A stretch of 42,243 bases of DNA from an uncultured Cetobacterium sp. (GCF_947072685.1 NZ_CAMTIK010000018.1:1-42243); one strand, 5' to 3'; shown: positions 7,327-15,939, counted from the stretch's first letter. Notes: generated from the sequence alone by a model not told the origin. Made by a program: numbers and translations.

Positions 7327-8085
7327 TTATTGGATGTCAAATTTATAACCTACAGAAAGAGTAACTCTCTCGTAGTCGTTATCAAATTTATCCGATCCTC
7401 CTGTTGGGTTATCAACTTTAGTTTTAGCGTAGTTAGCTCCATAAAGAACATCTACGTTGAAGTCTTCATATTGAACACCAAATCCAGCTGCCCAGTATAG
7501 ACCGTCGTCAACTTTAGTTCCATAACTAGTAGATCCAGCATCAACATCTTTTGAATTGAAATTGAAAGAGTATCCAAGGTTAGCTTTTAAATATGGAGTA
7601 GCTGCCCAATCCCAATAGTTTATATTATATCTACCAGTTACATAAATAGGTACAGATTTATATTCAGCACCTGAATAATCTACAGATTCGAAATTACTAG
7701 TTTTTCTTTTCATATGACTTTGATAAGCAACTCCAAGTCCTAAATCCACATAATCCCAATGCTTATAAGCTTCAATTGCTAGTTCTCCACCAAAATCTTT
7801 AGTCTTTTTAGAAAGAGTTGTATCATATGTTTCATGTCTTTTGAAATTTCCATATTCACCCCAGAAATCCCATCCAGCTCTTAGGTTAACATATCCCCAA
7901 GGATTTTCAACAACTGGAGCAACAATAACTTCTTCTACAACTATTGGCTCAACAAGAACCTCTTTAGAACTGACAGGGGCTGCCATAACCTCTTTGGATC
8001 TGCTTACAGGAGTCATAGCCTCTTTGGCTTGTGCTACTGCAGTAAAAGCGAATAAAGAACATGCTAAAAGTGTTAATTTTTTCAT
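7327..8085 (-). CDS. Small outer-membrane beta-barrel-like protein (paralogue B)
   Basis: The 252-residue protein has the same plan as paralogue A. There is a signal peptide to AQA (residue 20), then a repetitive Ser-Lys-Glu-Val segment (SRSKEVM, SSKEVLVEPIVVEEV) that may be periplasmic or surface exposed. After that come barrel-type strands (YVNLRAGWDFW, YVDLGLGVAYQSH, YLKANLGYSFNF, WAAGFGVQYE, VDVLYGANYA) ending in RVTLSVGYKFDIQ. An AGGAGG site precedes the ATG. Identity with A is strongest at the C-terminal half, which points to tandem duplication. No function can be assigned beyond outer-membrane protein. Confidence 0.8.
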   Translation of the reverse strand: MKKLTLLACSLFAFTAVAQAKEAMTPVSRSKEVMAAPVSSKEVLVEPIVVEEVIVAPVVENPWGYVNLRAGWDFWGEYGNFKRHETYDTTLSKKTKDFGGELAIEAYKHWDYVDLGLGVAYQSHMKRKTSNFESVDYSGAEYKSVPIYVTGRYNINYWDWAATPYLKANLGYSFNFNSKDVDAGSTSYGTKVDDGLYWAAGFGVQYEDFNVDVLYGANYAKTKVDNPTGGSDKFDNDYERVTLSVGYKFDIQ

Positions 8086-8276
8086 AAAATAAACCTCCTC
8101 GTTATAAATGCTTATTTAGAAAATCTTAAAATGAAATAGTAAAAAATACCATTCATTTCTTGTTATACGGAGAAAAAAAAATTTTCTTTTTTTTATTTGA
8201 ATATTTTTGTAAAGCAAAATAAGTTGTGATATAATTTTTAGTAAGAAAAAAGTATTAAAGGTTGGGATGTGAAAGA

Positions 8277-9227
8277 ATGGAAGGGTTTAAAGAGTTAGTA
8301 GAAGTAAGGGTTTGTCAGGATGATAGAGGTAAAAGATTGGACGCTTTTTTAAGTGAATTTTTTGAAAATACAACAAGAAATTATATTCAAAAATTAATAG
8401 ATAATCAAAATGTTACAATAGATGGGAAAAATAAAATTAAAAATGGAGTTAAACTTAAAGGTAATGAACTGATAGTTATTAGAATTCCCGAGGATGAAAT
8501 ATTAGAAGTGTTACCAGAAGATTTACCGCTAGATATTGTCTATGAAGATAAGCACATGGTTATAATAAATAAAGATCCTGGTGTTATAGTGCATCCAGCT
8601 CAAGGGTTTTATACAGGGACTTTAGTGAATGCTGTTCTATATCATATAAAAGATTTATCCACAATAAACGGAGTAATAAGACCAGGGATTGTGCATAGAT
8701 TGGATAAAGATACGAGTGGTCTAATAGTGGTAGCTAAAAATGATGTGGCACACGTTAGGTTGACAGAGATGTTTAGAGATAAAACAATTGAAAAGCGATA
8801 TCTATGTATATGTAAGGGGAACTTTAAAAATATAAAAGGAAGAGTGGAAACCTTAATAGGAAGAGATCCAAAAGATAGGAAAAAAATGGCTGTGGTAACA
8901 GAAAATGGAAAAGTTGCAATAAGCAATTATGAAGTTATAGACAGTGTGGACAATTACTCTTTGGTAGAGGTGGGAATTGAAACTGGAAGAACACATCAGA
9001 TAAGGGTTCATATGAAAAGTTTGAATCATCCAATTGTTGGGGATACAACTTATGGAAATGCAACAGATATCGCCAAAAGACAGATGTTACATTCCTATTA
9101 TTTGAAATTTAATCACCCTATAACAGGTGAAGAACTTGTAATAATTGGGGAGTTAAAAGAGGATTTTAAAAATGTAGCCAAAAGATTGAAATTGGATTTG
9201 AAAAAGGTATTGAGATTAAATAAATAA
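8277..9227 (+). CDS. RluA/RluD-family 23S rRNA pseudouridine synthase
   Basis: Enzymes of this family isomerise uridines in large-subunit rRNA (RluD) or rRNA and tRNA (RluA). An N-terminal S4 RNA-binding domain (GKRLDAFLSEFF...IQKLIDNQNVTIDGK) is followed by the catalytic domain, with the signature HRLDKDTSGLIVVAKN carrying the catalytic Asp (residue 143 from this start). GRTHQIRVHM comes later. Presence of S4 and the 316-residue length fit the RluD type, but the exact target base cannot be read from sequence. A TTG 15 bases upstream (8262) is an alternative start; I prefer the ATG at 8277 because GGGA lies at a workable distance and the TTG has no spacing from its purine run. Confidence 0.9.
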   Translation: MEGFKELVEVRVCQDDRGKRLDAFLSEFFENTTRNYIQKLIDNQNVTIDGKNKIKNGVKLKGNELIVIRIPEDEILEVLPEDLPLDIVYEDKHMVIINKDPGVIVHPAQGFYTGTLVNAVLYHIKDLSTINGVIRPGIVHRLDKDTSGLIVVAKNDVAHVRLTEMFRDKTIEKRYLCICKGNFKNIKGRVETLIGRDPKDRKKMAVVTENGKVAISNYEVIDSVDNYSLVEVGIETGRTHQIRVHMKSLNHPIVGDTTYGNATDIAKRQMLHSYYLKFNHPITGEELVIIGELKEDFKNVAKRLKLDLKKVLRLNK

Positions 9228-9266
9228 AAAGGAAAAAAACTTTTATAAAGGTAAAATCTGTAGAAT

Positions 9267-9893
9267 ATGGAGTTGAAGTGTTTAATGGAGATAAAAAATG
9301 AAATGTATTTATTTGATTTGGAAAAAGGTGATATAATAGGTGTAGATGAAGCTGGAAGAGGGCCACTAGCCGGACCAGTAGTTGCAGCAGTAGCCAAATT
9401 AAAAAACTATGATAAGAGATTGGATAAAATTAACGATTCTAAAAAGTTATCTGAAAAGGTCAGAGAGGAATTGTTTGATGTAATTTTATCAAATTTTGAG
9501 ATAGGTGTAGGGATAGCAACAGTTGAAGAGATAGATGAAATAAACATTTTAAATGCAACTTTTTTAGCTATGAGAAGAGCGATAGAAGATATATCTGAAG
9601 ACGTCAAATTTGAAAAAGTTTTAGTTGATGGGAATCATAAGATAAGAGAGTTCTCATTAGAACAAGAACCTATTGTTAAAGGTGATTCTAAAAGTTTATC
9701 CATAGCAGCAGCTTCAATTATAGCAAAAGTTACAAGGGATAGAATTATGATAGAATGCGATAGAGAGTATCCAGGATATGGATTAGCAAAACATAAAGGA
9801 TATGGAACCAAAGTACACAGAGAAGCAATATTAGAAAAAGGTGTAAAAAAAATTCATAGAAAAAGTTTCTTAAAAAAGATTTTAGGAGAGTAA
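9267..9893 (+). CDS. rnhB: Ribonuclease HII
   Basis: RNase HII nicks RNA-DNA hybrids 5' of ribonucleotides embedded in DNA. The metal-binding motif GVDEAGRGPLAGPVVAA is near the N-terminus. KKLSEKVREEL, DGNHKI, the SIAAASIIAKVTRDRIM motif and YGLAKHKGYGT follow, all standard for the family, at about 208 residues. The start is uncertain: in-frame ATGs at 9267, 9285 and 9303 all leave the catalytic motif intact, and none has an ideal ribosome site. The one at 9303 has GGAGAT upstream at long spacing. yraN begins three bases after the stop, so the two are surely cotranscribed. Confidence 0.95.
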   Translation: MELKCLMEIKNEMYLFDLEKGDIIGVDEAGRGPLAGPVVAAVAKLKNYDKRLDKINDSKKLSEKVREELFDVILSNFEIGVGIATVEEIDEINILNATFLAMRRAIEDISEDVKFEKVLVDGNHKIREFSLEQEPIVKGDSKSLSIAAASIIAKVTRDRIMIECDREYPGYGLAKHKGYGTKVHREAILEKGVKKIHRKSFLKKILGE

Positions 9894-9895
9894 TT

Positions 9896-10255
9896 ATGAA
9901 CAATAGAAGCAAGGGTCATATGTATGAAGTAAAAGCAAGAGAATATTTAGAGGAAACTGGAGTTAAAGTCCTGGATATGAACTATCAAGGAGCTCTTGGA
10001 GAGATAGATATTATTGGATATGAAAATACTACCCTTGTTTTTTTTGAAGTTAAATACAGAAAAAACAATTTTTTTGGAATGCCACAAGAAGCCATAGATA
10101 AACGAAAACGATTGAAAATATATAAAACTGCAAGAGAGTTTATAAAAAAAAATAGGCTAGAAAACGAAAAGATTAGATTTGATGCGGTTGTATTTTTAGG
10201 CGAAGAGATTCAATGGCTTAAAAATATTTTTTGGGGTGATGATCTTGGAATATAA
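9896..10255 (+). CDS. yraN: YraN family protein (UPF0102, endonuclease-like fold)
   Basis: The 119-residue protein has the family hallmarks GEIDIIGYENTTLVFFEVKYRK, matching the PD-(D/E)xK-like acidic/lysine arrangement (GEIDII and EVK), plus a KRKRLKIYKTAREFI helix. Its cellular job is not established. The neighbours fit the common bacterial cluster rnhB-yraN-comF. The ribosome site GGAGAG lies inside the end of rnhB. The 3' end overlaps the next gene. Confidence 0.9.
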   Translation: MNNRSKGHMYEVKAREYLEETGVKVLDMNYQGALGEIDIIGYENTTLVFFEVKYRKNNFFGMPQEAIDKRKRLKIYKTAREFIKKNRLENEKIRFDAVVFLGEEIQWLKNIFWGDDLGI

Positions 10256-10460
10256 ATGTTTGAAATGTGGAGGAGACAGATATACCGTAAAGACTGCAAT
10301 AATACCAGAAAAAAACCCAGGGCTCAAATTAGAGATTGGAAGTTATTATGTAAAAACCTGTGTAGAGTGTGGCTACACAGAGTTTTATTCTGCCAAAATA
10401 GTGGATAAAGAGTTTGAAAAAAATAAAAGAGTGAGAAAGTATGCTAAGGCAACTCCTTAG
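10239..10460 (+). CDS. Small zinc-ribbon protein (DUF2082-like)
   Basis: This 73-residue protein has two Cys-x2-Cys knuckles, CLKCGG near the start and CVECGYTEFY near residue 45. The spacing and the aromatic end are typical of a small nucleic-acid-binding Zn ribbon. GTG at 10236, ATG at 10239 and TTG at 10245 are all possible starts; GGGGTGAT lies best for the TTG. It overlaps yraN by 17 bases and the following gene by 20, so translation is probably coupled. No specific function is known to me. Confidence 0.75.
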   Translation: MILEYKCLKCGGDRYTVKTAIIPEKNPGLKLEIGSYYVKTCVECGYTEFYSAKIVDKEFEKNKRVRKYAKATP

Positions 10461-11067
10461 AAAAATACTGTTTGATAACAGTTGTTCTATGTGTGGGAAA
10501 AATAGAGTGAGCCAGGGTTATATTTGTAAACAGTGTGATTTAAAATTAAAAGAGATGAGTTTTTTAAAAAAGAGAAATGGTCTGTACTATATCTATCTAT
10601 ACTCAGATTTTAGGGATGTTCTCTGGGATTTTAAATTTAAAAATCGTAGATTGTTAGCTGAAAATTTAAAGATATACATAAAAGATTTGATTGCAACTCT
10701 CATAGAGGATGAGAAAATTGATTTGGTAATACCTGTTCCAGTAAGTGAGAAAAGAAGACTGGAGAGGGGGTATAATCAAGTTGAAGAGATACTTGAAGCT
10801 TGCAAAATTAAGTTTGAAAGTATTGAAAGAGTTAGAAATACAGAGCATATGTATAATTTAAAAAGTCCAGAAAAAAGACGTGAAAATATAAAAGGTGCAT
10901 TTTTAATAAAAACTGATTGCTCTGGGAAAAGAGTCTTGATAGTGGATGATATAGTCACAAGTGGTGCTACTTTGATGGAGTTAAAAGAGGAACTGGAGTC
11001 AAAACACGATGTTGCAGAAGTAGTTTTGTTTACACTGACCGTAGTGAGAAAGTATTTTAAAAAATAA
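10441..11067 (+). CDS. ComF-family phosphoribosyltransferase-like protein
   Basis: ComF/GntX proteins join an N-terminal four-cysteine zinc motif to a type I phosphoribosyltransferase domain and take part in DNA uptake in some bacteria. Here C15, C18, C29 and C32 form the zinc site. VIPVPVSEKRRLERGYNQ is the family signature, and VLIVDDIVTSGATL (about residues 164-177) is the PRPP-binding loop. Length 208 is normal. Its start overlaps the preceding zinc-ribbon gene. Whether this organism is competent cannot be told from here, though a SigH-like factor (a competence sigma in some Firmicutes) lies 5.5 kb away. Confidence 0.87.
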   Translation: MLRQLLRKILFDNSCSMCGKNRVSQGYICKQCDLKLKEMSFLKKRNGLYYIYLYSDFRDVLWDFKFKNRRLLAENLKIYIKDLIATLIEDEKIDLVIPVPVSEKRRLERGYNQVEEILEACKIKFESIERVRNTEHMYNLKSPEKRRENIKGAFLIKTDCSGKRVLIVDDIVTSGATLMELKEELESKHDVAEVVLFTLTVVRKYFKK

Positions 11068-11082
11068 AAGGGATGAGTGAAA

Positions 11083-11673
11083 ATGGATATTTTTATAAAT
11101 GGAGAAAAGGTAGATATCGGGATAAAAAGCGGAAAGCTTATGACGGTTTTGCAAAGGATAGAAACTAAAATTATGAAACACGGAGAGGTGATTGTCGAGT
11201 TAAGACTTGATGGTGAAAGTGTTGATGGAAGAGAGTTACCGTTGAATAAAAAAGTCAAAGTACTAGAGATGAAAACACGTTCTCATAGACAGATACTTAT
11301 AGAATCACTATATCTCTTTGAGGCCTATGCAGAAAAATTTCACAAATCTTTTGAAGAGTTGGAAGAAAATCCTGAAGATATAACAAAAATATTTGAATTG
11401 GTAAGTTTTGTCGAGTGGACTTCAGGGATAGTGTTTTCAATTAAAGAAGCTACGAAAATAGATATGCTTTATTCAGATTTTGATGAGTATGTTCTGGAGT
11501 TTAAAAAATTTGCTGAAGAGATGTCAGAAGCCTTTAAAAAAGAGGATTACGAAGAGGTGATTGAACTATTTGATGGGGCAATATTTGATTTGATAGAAGA
11601 CTTGAGAGCAAACTCTAAAGATTATTTAAGAGAGATTATGAAAGAGGAAAGTAAGAAAAATCTTTTTAATTAG
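11083..11673 (+). CDS. Protein of unknown function
   Basis: I do not recognise this 196-residue protein. The first 65 residues look like a small beta-rich domain (MDIFINGEKVDIGI, EVIVELRLDGESVDGRELPLN). The rest is strongly helical and acidic, rich in Glu/Lys/Phe, ending KEESKKNLFN. There is no signal peptide or membrane segment, so it should be cytoplasmic. GGGATGAG precedes the ATG at 11083; an in-frame GTG six bases earlier overlaps that site. It follows the ComF-like gene by 15 bases and is likely the last gene of that operon, since tpiA has its own promoter. Confidence 0.75.
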   Translation: MDIFINGEKVDIGIKSGKLMTVLQRIETKIMKHGEVIVELRLDGESVDGRELPLNKKVKVLEMKTRSHRQILIESLYLFEAYAEKFHKSFEELEENPEDITKIFELVSFVEWTSGIVFSIKEATKIDMLYSDFDEYVLEFKKFAEEMSEAFKKEDYEEVIELFDGAIFDLIEDLRANSKDYLREIMKEESKKNLFN

Positions 11674-11719
11674 AGAAAAAAATACTCAAATTAGGATGAA
11701 AATATAGACACGATGCGTC

Positions 11720-11749
11720 TTGTTAAAAAATAAAAAACTATGTTATTAT
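11720..11749 (+). promoter_or_regulatory. Promoter of tpiA-gpmI
   Basis: TTGTTA (11720-11725) and TATTAT (11744-11749) are 18 bases apart, 34 bases before the tpiA start codon. Confidence 0.5.
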
Positions 11750-11782
11750 TTAAATAAAAAAATATTTTGGGAGGAACCAACA

Positions 11783-12541
11783 ATGAGAAAGACAATAATT
11801 GCAGGAAACTGGAAAATGAATAAAACTGTATCTGAAACAAAAGCTATGTTATCTGAGTTAAAAGAGTTAACAAATGGAGTGGAGGGTGTAGAGGTTGTAA
11901 TTGGAGCTCCATTTACAGCATTAGAATCAGCAGTTAAGACAGTGGAAGGGTCAAATATTGCTATTGCAGCTCAAAATATGTATCCTAAGGATTCTGGAGC
12001 TTATACTGGAGAAGTTTCACCAGTTATGTTGAAAGAGTTAGGAGTTAAATATGTAATTTTAGGACACTCAGAGAGAAGAGAATACTTCCATGAGTCAAAT
12101 CTATTTATAAATGAAAAAGTAAAATCAGCATTATCTCACGATATAACACCAATTTTATGTGTTGGAGAGAAGTTAGAAGAGAGAGAGTCTGGAAAGACTA
12201 TGGAAGTAAACGAAAAGCAAGTTAGAGAAGGAATGGCAGGATTAACAGCTGAGCAAGCGGTTAAAGTTGTAGTTGCCTACGAGCCGGTATGGGCTATTGG
12301 AACAGGTAAAACAGCAACTCCGGAGATGGCAGAAGAGACTCATAAAGAGATTAGAGATGTTTTGGTATCTATGTTTGGAGCAGAGGCAGCCGCAGAGATT
12401 ACAATCCAATATGGTGGTTCAATGAATGCTAAAAATGCTGAAGAGTTATTAGCGATGGAAAATATAGACGGTGGACTTGTAGGTGGAGCTTCATTGGAGG
12501 CAGACATGTTCATTCAGGTAATCAAAGCAGGAGCTAGATAA
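11783..12541 (+). CDS. tpiA: Triosephosphate isomerase
   Basis: TpiA interconverts dihydroxyacetone phosphate and glyceraldehyde-3-phosphate in glycolysis. The 252-residue protein has catalytic K11 in GNWKMN, H95 in GHSERREYF, and E167 in YEPVWAIGTGKTA, at the classical positions. GGSMNAKNAEELL and GLVGGASL close the phosphate site. The open frame extends 21 codons upstream, but GGGAGGAA sits just before the ATG at 11783 and the family begins here. gpmI follows 20 bases later, giving a two-gene glycolytic operon. Confidence 0.97.
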   Translation: MRKTIIAGNWKMNKTVSETKAMLSELKELTNGVEGVEVVIGAPFTALESAVKTVEGSNIAIAAQNMYPKDSGAYTGEVSPVMLKELGVKYVILGHSERREYFHESNLFINEKVKSALSHDITPILCVGEKLEERESGKTMEVNEKQVREGMAGLTAEQAVKVVVAYEPVWAIGTGKTATPEMAEETHKEIRDVLVSMFGAEAAAEITIQYGGSMNAKNAEELLAMENIDGGLVGGASLEADMFIQVIKAGAR

Positions 12542-12561
12542 TTTAAAATAGGAGGCTTAAA

Positions 12562-14082
12562 ATGGCTAAAAAACCTTTAATGTTAATGATATTGGATGGT
12601 TGGGGAACAAACCCTAATTCAAGTGAAAAAAATGCTATAACAGCGGCAAATCCTGAGAATTTTAACAGATTATACGAAAAGTATCCGCATACAGCAATAA
12701 AAGCCTCTGGGGAAGCTGTTGGACTTCCAGATGGTCAGATGGGAAATTCTGAGGTAGGACATCTAAACTTAGGAGCTGGAAGAGTTGTGTATCAACCTCT
12801 TGTAGAGATTTCTAAAGAGATTAGAGACGGAGAATTTTTTGAAAAAAATAAGGTTGTTGAGGCGTTTAAACTCGCTAAAGAAAGTGAAAAATCGATTCAT
12901 TTTATTGGTCTTCTTTCTGATGGTGGAGTTCATTCACATATAAATCATCTTTTTGGTCTTTTAGAAATGGCTAAAAGAACAGGGCTATCAAAAGTTTACA
13001 TACACGCATTTATGGATGGAAGAGACACAGCACCGAGCTCAGGTCTTGGTTTTATGAAACAGCTTGAGGCTAAAATAGCCGAATTAGGTGTTGGAACAAT
13101 TGCCAGTATTTCTGGAAGATACTATGCTATGGATAGAGATACTAACTGGGAAAGAACTAAAAAGGCTTACGATGCTATGGTTGGAAACGTGGATGTCACT
13201 TCTGAAACAGCCGATGAAGTTATTGAAAAATCATATGCTGATAAAGTGACAGATGAGTTTATTGAACCAACTTTATTGACAAAAGCTGGAGTTATAGGTG
13301 AAGGGGATGTTATTATCAACTTTAACTTTAGACCAGATAGAGCTAGACAGATAACTAGAGCTCTAGATGATAAAGAATTCAAAGGGTTTGAAAGAAAATA
13401 TTTAGCTCCAAAATATTATTGTATGAGACAGTACGACTCAACAATAGATGCTGAGGTTATATATAAGGATAGAGACATAAATAATACTTTAGGAGAGGTT
13501 GTTTCAGCTCACGGATTGACTCAACTGAGAACAGCTGAAACTGAAAAGTATGCCCATGTTACATTTTTCTTTAATGGTGGAAAAGAAACTGAGTTTGTTG
13601 GAGAGGGAAGAAAACTAGTAGCTTCACCAAAAGTTGCAACATATGATCTTCAACCGGAAATGTCTGCACCAAAATTAACGGAAGCTGTATTGGAGGCATT
13701 ATCTGAAGATAAATATGATGTTATCGTAATGAATTTTGCAAATGCTGATATGGTTGGTCATACAGGTGTATTCGAAGCGGCTATCAAAGCTATTAAAGCT
13801 GTAGATAATGGAATGGCTAAGATAGTAGATAAAGTGTTAGAGTTGGACGGAACGGTTCTTATAACAGCAGATCATGGGAATGCTGAGAAGATGGAAGATC
13901 CTGAAACTCATGGTGTATTCACAGCTCACACAATATATGATGTGCCATTGATCTATGTATCAAATAATTTCCACGGAGAATTGAATAAAGGAAAGTTAGC
14001 TGATATAGCTCCAACAATGTTAGAAATTTTAAATATTGAGAAACCTGCCGAAATGAACGGTGTTTCGCTTATAAAAAAATAA
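12562..14082 (+). CDS. gpmI: 2,3-bisphosphoglycerate-independent phosphoglycerate mutase
   Basis: GpmI converts 3- to 2-phosphoglycerate with two Mn2+ ions. The 506-residue protein begins with MLMILDGWG (metal Asp), has the catalytic serine S63 in QMGNSEVGHLNLGAGR, the FMDGRDTAP motif, and the C-terminal metal sites NFANADMVGHTG and TADHGNAE. It is full length. An AGGAGGC site precedes the ATG. It shares the tpiA promoter; no other glycolytic gene is adjacent. Confidence 0.97.
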   Translation: MAKKPLMLMILDGWGTNPNSSEKNAITAANPENFNRLYEKYPHTAIKASGEAVGLPDGQMGNSEVGHLNLGAGRVVYQPLVEISKEIRDGEFFEKNKVVEAFKLAKESEKSIHFIGLLSDGGVHSHINHLFGLLEMAKRTGLSKVYIHAFMDGRDTAPSSGLGFMKQLEAKIAELGVGTIASISGRYYAMDRDTNWERTKKAYDAMVGNVDVTSETADEVIEKSYADKVTDEFIEPTLLTKAGVIGEGDVIINFNFRPDRARQITRALDDKEFKGFERKYLAPKYYCMRQYDSTIDAEVIYKDRDINNTLGEVVSAHGLTQLRTAETEKYAHVTFFFNGGKETEFVGEGRKLVASPKVATYDLQPEMSAPKLTEAVLEALSEDKYDVIVMNFANADMVGHTGVFEAAIKAIKAVDNGMAKIVDKVLELDGTVLITADHGNAEKMEDPETHGVFTAHTIYDVPLIYVSNNFHGELNKGKLADIAPTMLEILNIEKPAEMNGVSLIKK

Positions 14083-14111
14083 TTGACAGCTAGAAATAAT
14101 AGTGTTACTAT
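14083..14111 (+). promoter_or_regulatory. Promoter of the lysine riboswitch-transporter unit
   Basis: TTGACA begins immediately after the gpmI stop codon (14083-14088). TACTAT follows after 17 bases (14106-14111), overlapping a TATAAT at 14109. Confidence 0.72.
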
Positions 14112-14135
14112 AATATAAGTTTCGAAAAAATAATA

Positions 14136-14313
14136 TTTAGGTAGAGGTTGCAGACAACAAGAGTAATTTAAGTGAGTTAGACAAAACGTTGAACTTGAAT
14201 GAAAGGGTAGTTTGCCGAAACAAGAATTGTGTCAAAAGTTCTTGTTGGGCATATGGAGAATATCTATATGACTGTCATTAGAAAGAGGTTTCTAGTGTTG
14301 TGCTATCCAAAAT
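14136..14313 (+). promoter_or_regulatory. Lysine riboswitch (L-box)
   Basis: The aptamer shows the ordered L-box landmarks: AGGTAGAGGTTGC, then AAGAGTAA, GAAAGGGTAGTTTGCCGAAA, CTTGTTGGGC, ATGACTGTCATTAGA, and the closing GTTGTGCTATCC. P1 can form between 14140-14144 and 14303-14307. The family binds L-lysine and turns genes off. An intrinsic terminator follows directly, so lysine is predicted to stop transcription of the transporter downstream. Confidence 0.93.
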
Positions 14314-14335
14314 TTGTAATATAATTGCAGATTAG

Positions 14336-14365
14336 CTACCGTATTTTAATACGGTAGTTTTTTTT
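14336..14365 (+). terminator. Lysine riboswitch terminator
   Basis: CTACCGTATT (14336-14345) pairs perfectly with AATACGGTAG (14348-14357), followed by eight T residues. It is the expression platform of the lysine riboswitch. Confidence 0.92.
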
Positions 14366-14415
14366 ACCTAAAATTTCGATGAAGCTAAAAACATAAAAAC
14401 TTGGAGGTTTTAGGA

Positions 14416-15900
14416 ATGAGCAGAATTTCAGAATTATTAAAATTAAGTCCAGTAGCACTGTTGGCAATATTGATGTTTATGGGCTATGATGCGTTGATAG
14501 CAGCCCCTCTTGCAACAATATATGCAGCTTTGGTGGCTGTGATAATTGAAAGAAAAAAAATTAACGATATTATGGATGCAGTTATAAACAACGCCAAAGA
14601 GATGCAGATAGCATTTTTTATTCTTATGGTAGCTTATGCTATGGCAGAGGTATTTATGGCAACGGGTGTGGGAGCATCAATAATAAATTTGGCCTTGAAT
14701 GTAGGGTTGACTGGAAGAACTGTTGCGGTAGTTGGAATAGTTGTGACATCTGTACTTTCAATAGCAACGGGAACTAGCTGGGGAACGTTTGCAGCATGTG
14801 CACCAATATTTTTATGGTTGAATCATATTGTTGGTGGAAATATTGATTTGACAGTTGGAGCAATAGCAGGTGGAGCTTGTTTTGGAGATAATATAGGACT
14901 TATTTCAGATACAACAATAGTGAGTTCTGGAATACAAAAAGTAGAAGTTATAAAAAGAATTAGACATCAAGGGTTCTGGTCACTGTTTGTATTGATTTTA
15001 GGGATTATAGCATTTTATGTGGCTGGTGTGGTAATGGGGTTACCAACTACAACTGGAGATGCAGCAACAGCGATAACACAAATTCCTGAAGGTGTTTGGG
15101 CAGTTTTAGCAGAAAAAAGAGAATCGGCAGTGATTCTTTTAAATCAGGTGAAGGATGGGGTTCCAACTTACATGATAATACCTTTAGTTCTTGTTTTAAT
15201 AGCAGCTTTTAAAGGGATGACAACATTACTTTGTCTATTCATAGGGATATTTTCAGCTTATGGATTGGGATTAATGGCTGGAACAGTGACAGATACAGGT
15301 GAGTTTTTAAATATGGTTATGTCGGGATTTGCAGGTGCAGGATCTTGGGTTATCGTTATGATGATGTGGGTAGCGGCATTTGGCGGTATTATGAAGCTTA
15401 TGGATGCGTTTAGACCTCTATCAAACATAGTTGTAAAAATCTCAAGCAATGTTAGACAGCTTATGTTTTGCAATGGAATGCTATCAATATTAGGAAATGC
15501 GGGGTTAGCAGATGAAATGGCACAAATAGTTACGATAGGACCTATCATAAGAGAGATTGTTGAGAAGAACGTAGAGGGATCACCGGAGGATATAGAGGTG
15601 CTAAGACTTAGAAATGCAACATTTAGTGATGCTTTGGGTGTTTTCGGATCGCAACTTATTCCTTGGCACGTTTATATAGGGTTTTACCTGGGAATTGTTC
15701 AAGCGGTATATCCACTGTATACGTTTAGGGCTATAGATATAATAAAGTATAATTTCTTAGCAATGATAGCTGTTTCAACAATATTGTTAGCTACATTGAC
15801 AGGTTTAGATAGATTTATTCCAAGATTTGGATTGCCGAGTGAACCGAAGGTAAAATTGAAAAAATCTATGAAAAGTACAGTAGTTACAGAGACAGTGTAA
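14416..15900 (+). CDS. NhaC-family transporter, predicted lysine importer
   Basis: The 494-residue protein is almost wholly hydrophobic with about a dozen membrane segments. It carries NhaC-type antiporter motifs: TGTSWGTFAACAPIFLWL, then GGACFGDNIGLISDTTIVSS, and later ADEMAQIVTIGPIIREI. Members of this family downstream of L-boxes were named LysW by comparative genomics as lysine transporters. The riboswitch here makes lysine uptake (probably with Na+ or H+) more likely than simple Na+/H+ exchange. The frame opens at a TTG (14401), but GGAGG lies inside that extension and points to the ATG at 14416. It is a single-gene unit with its own terminator. Confidence 0.88.
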   Translation: MSRISELLKLSPVALLAILMFMGYDALIAAPLATIYAALVAVIIERKKINDIMDAVINNAKEMQIAFFILMVAYAMAEVFMATGVGASIINLALNVGLTGRTVAVVGIVVTSVLSIATGTSWGTFAACAPIFLWLNHIVGGNIDLTVGAIAGGACFGDNIGLISDTTIVSSGIQKVEVIKRIRHQGFWSLFVLILGIIAFYVAGVVMGLPTTTGDAATAITQIPEGVWAVLAEKRESAVILLNQVKDGVPTYMIIPLVLVLIAAFKGMTTLLCLFIGIFSAYGLGLMAGTVTDTGEFLNMVMSGFAGAGSWVIVMMMWVAAFGGIMKLMDAFRPLSNIVVKISSNVRQLMFCNGMLSILGNAGLADEMAQIVTIGPIIREIVEKNVEGSPEDIEVLRLRNATFSDALGVFGSQLIPWHVYIGFYLGIVQAVYPLYTFRAIDIIKYNFLAMIAVSTILLATLTGLDRFIPRFGLPSEPKVKLKKSMKSTVVTETV

Positions 15901-15906
15901 AATATA

Positions 15907-15938
15907 AAACCTTCACTTTTTAAAGTGGGGGTTTTTTT
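15907..15938 (+). terminator. Terminator of the NhaC-family gene
   Basis: A 13-bp stem with two U-G wobbles (15907-15919 with 15922-15934) has a TT loop and runs straight into a T tract. Confidence 0.85.
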
Positions 15939-15939
15939 A

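Noticed and set aside
7841-8092. Plus-strand 83-codon frame over the outer-membrane paralogue B
   Set aside because: It lies wholly antisense to a gene with a signal peptide, ribosome site and paralogue; its own product is low-complexity Thr/Ser/Ala with no ribosome site.
10776-11258. Minus-strand 160-codon frame across the ComF-like gene and the next gene
   Set aside because: Ser/Phe/Ile-rich antisense shadow spanning two genes, without a ribosome site.
11720-11782. Upstream extension of tpiA by 21 codons
   Set aside because: It covers the promoter and ribosome site, and triosephosphate isomerases start at MRKTIIAGNWKMN.
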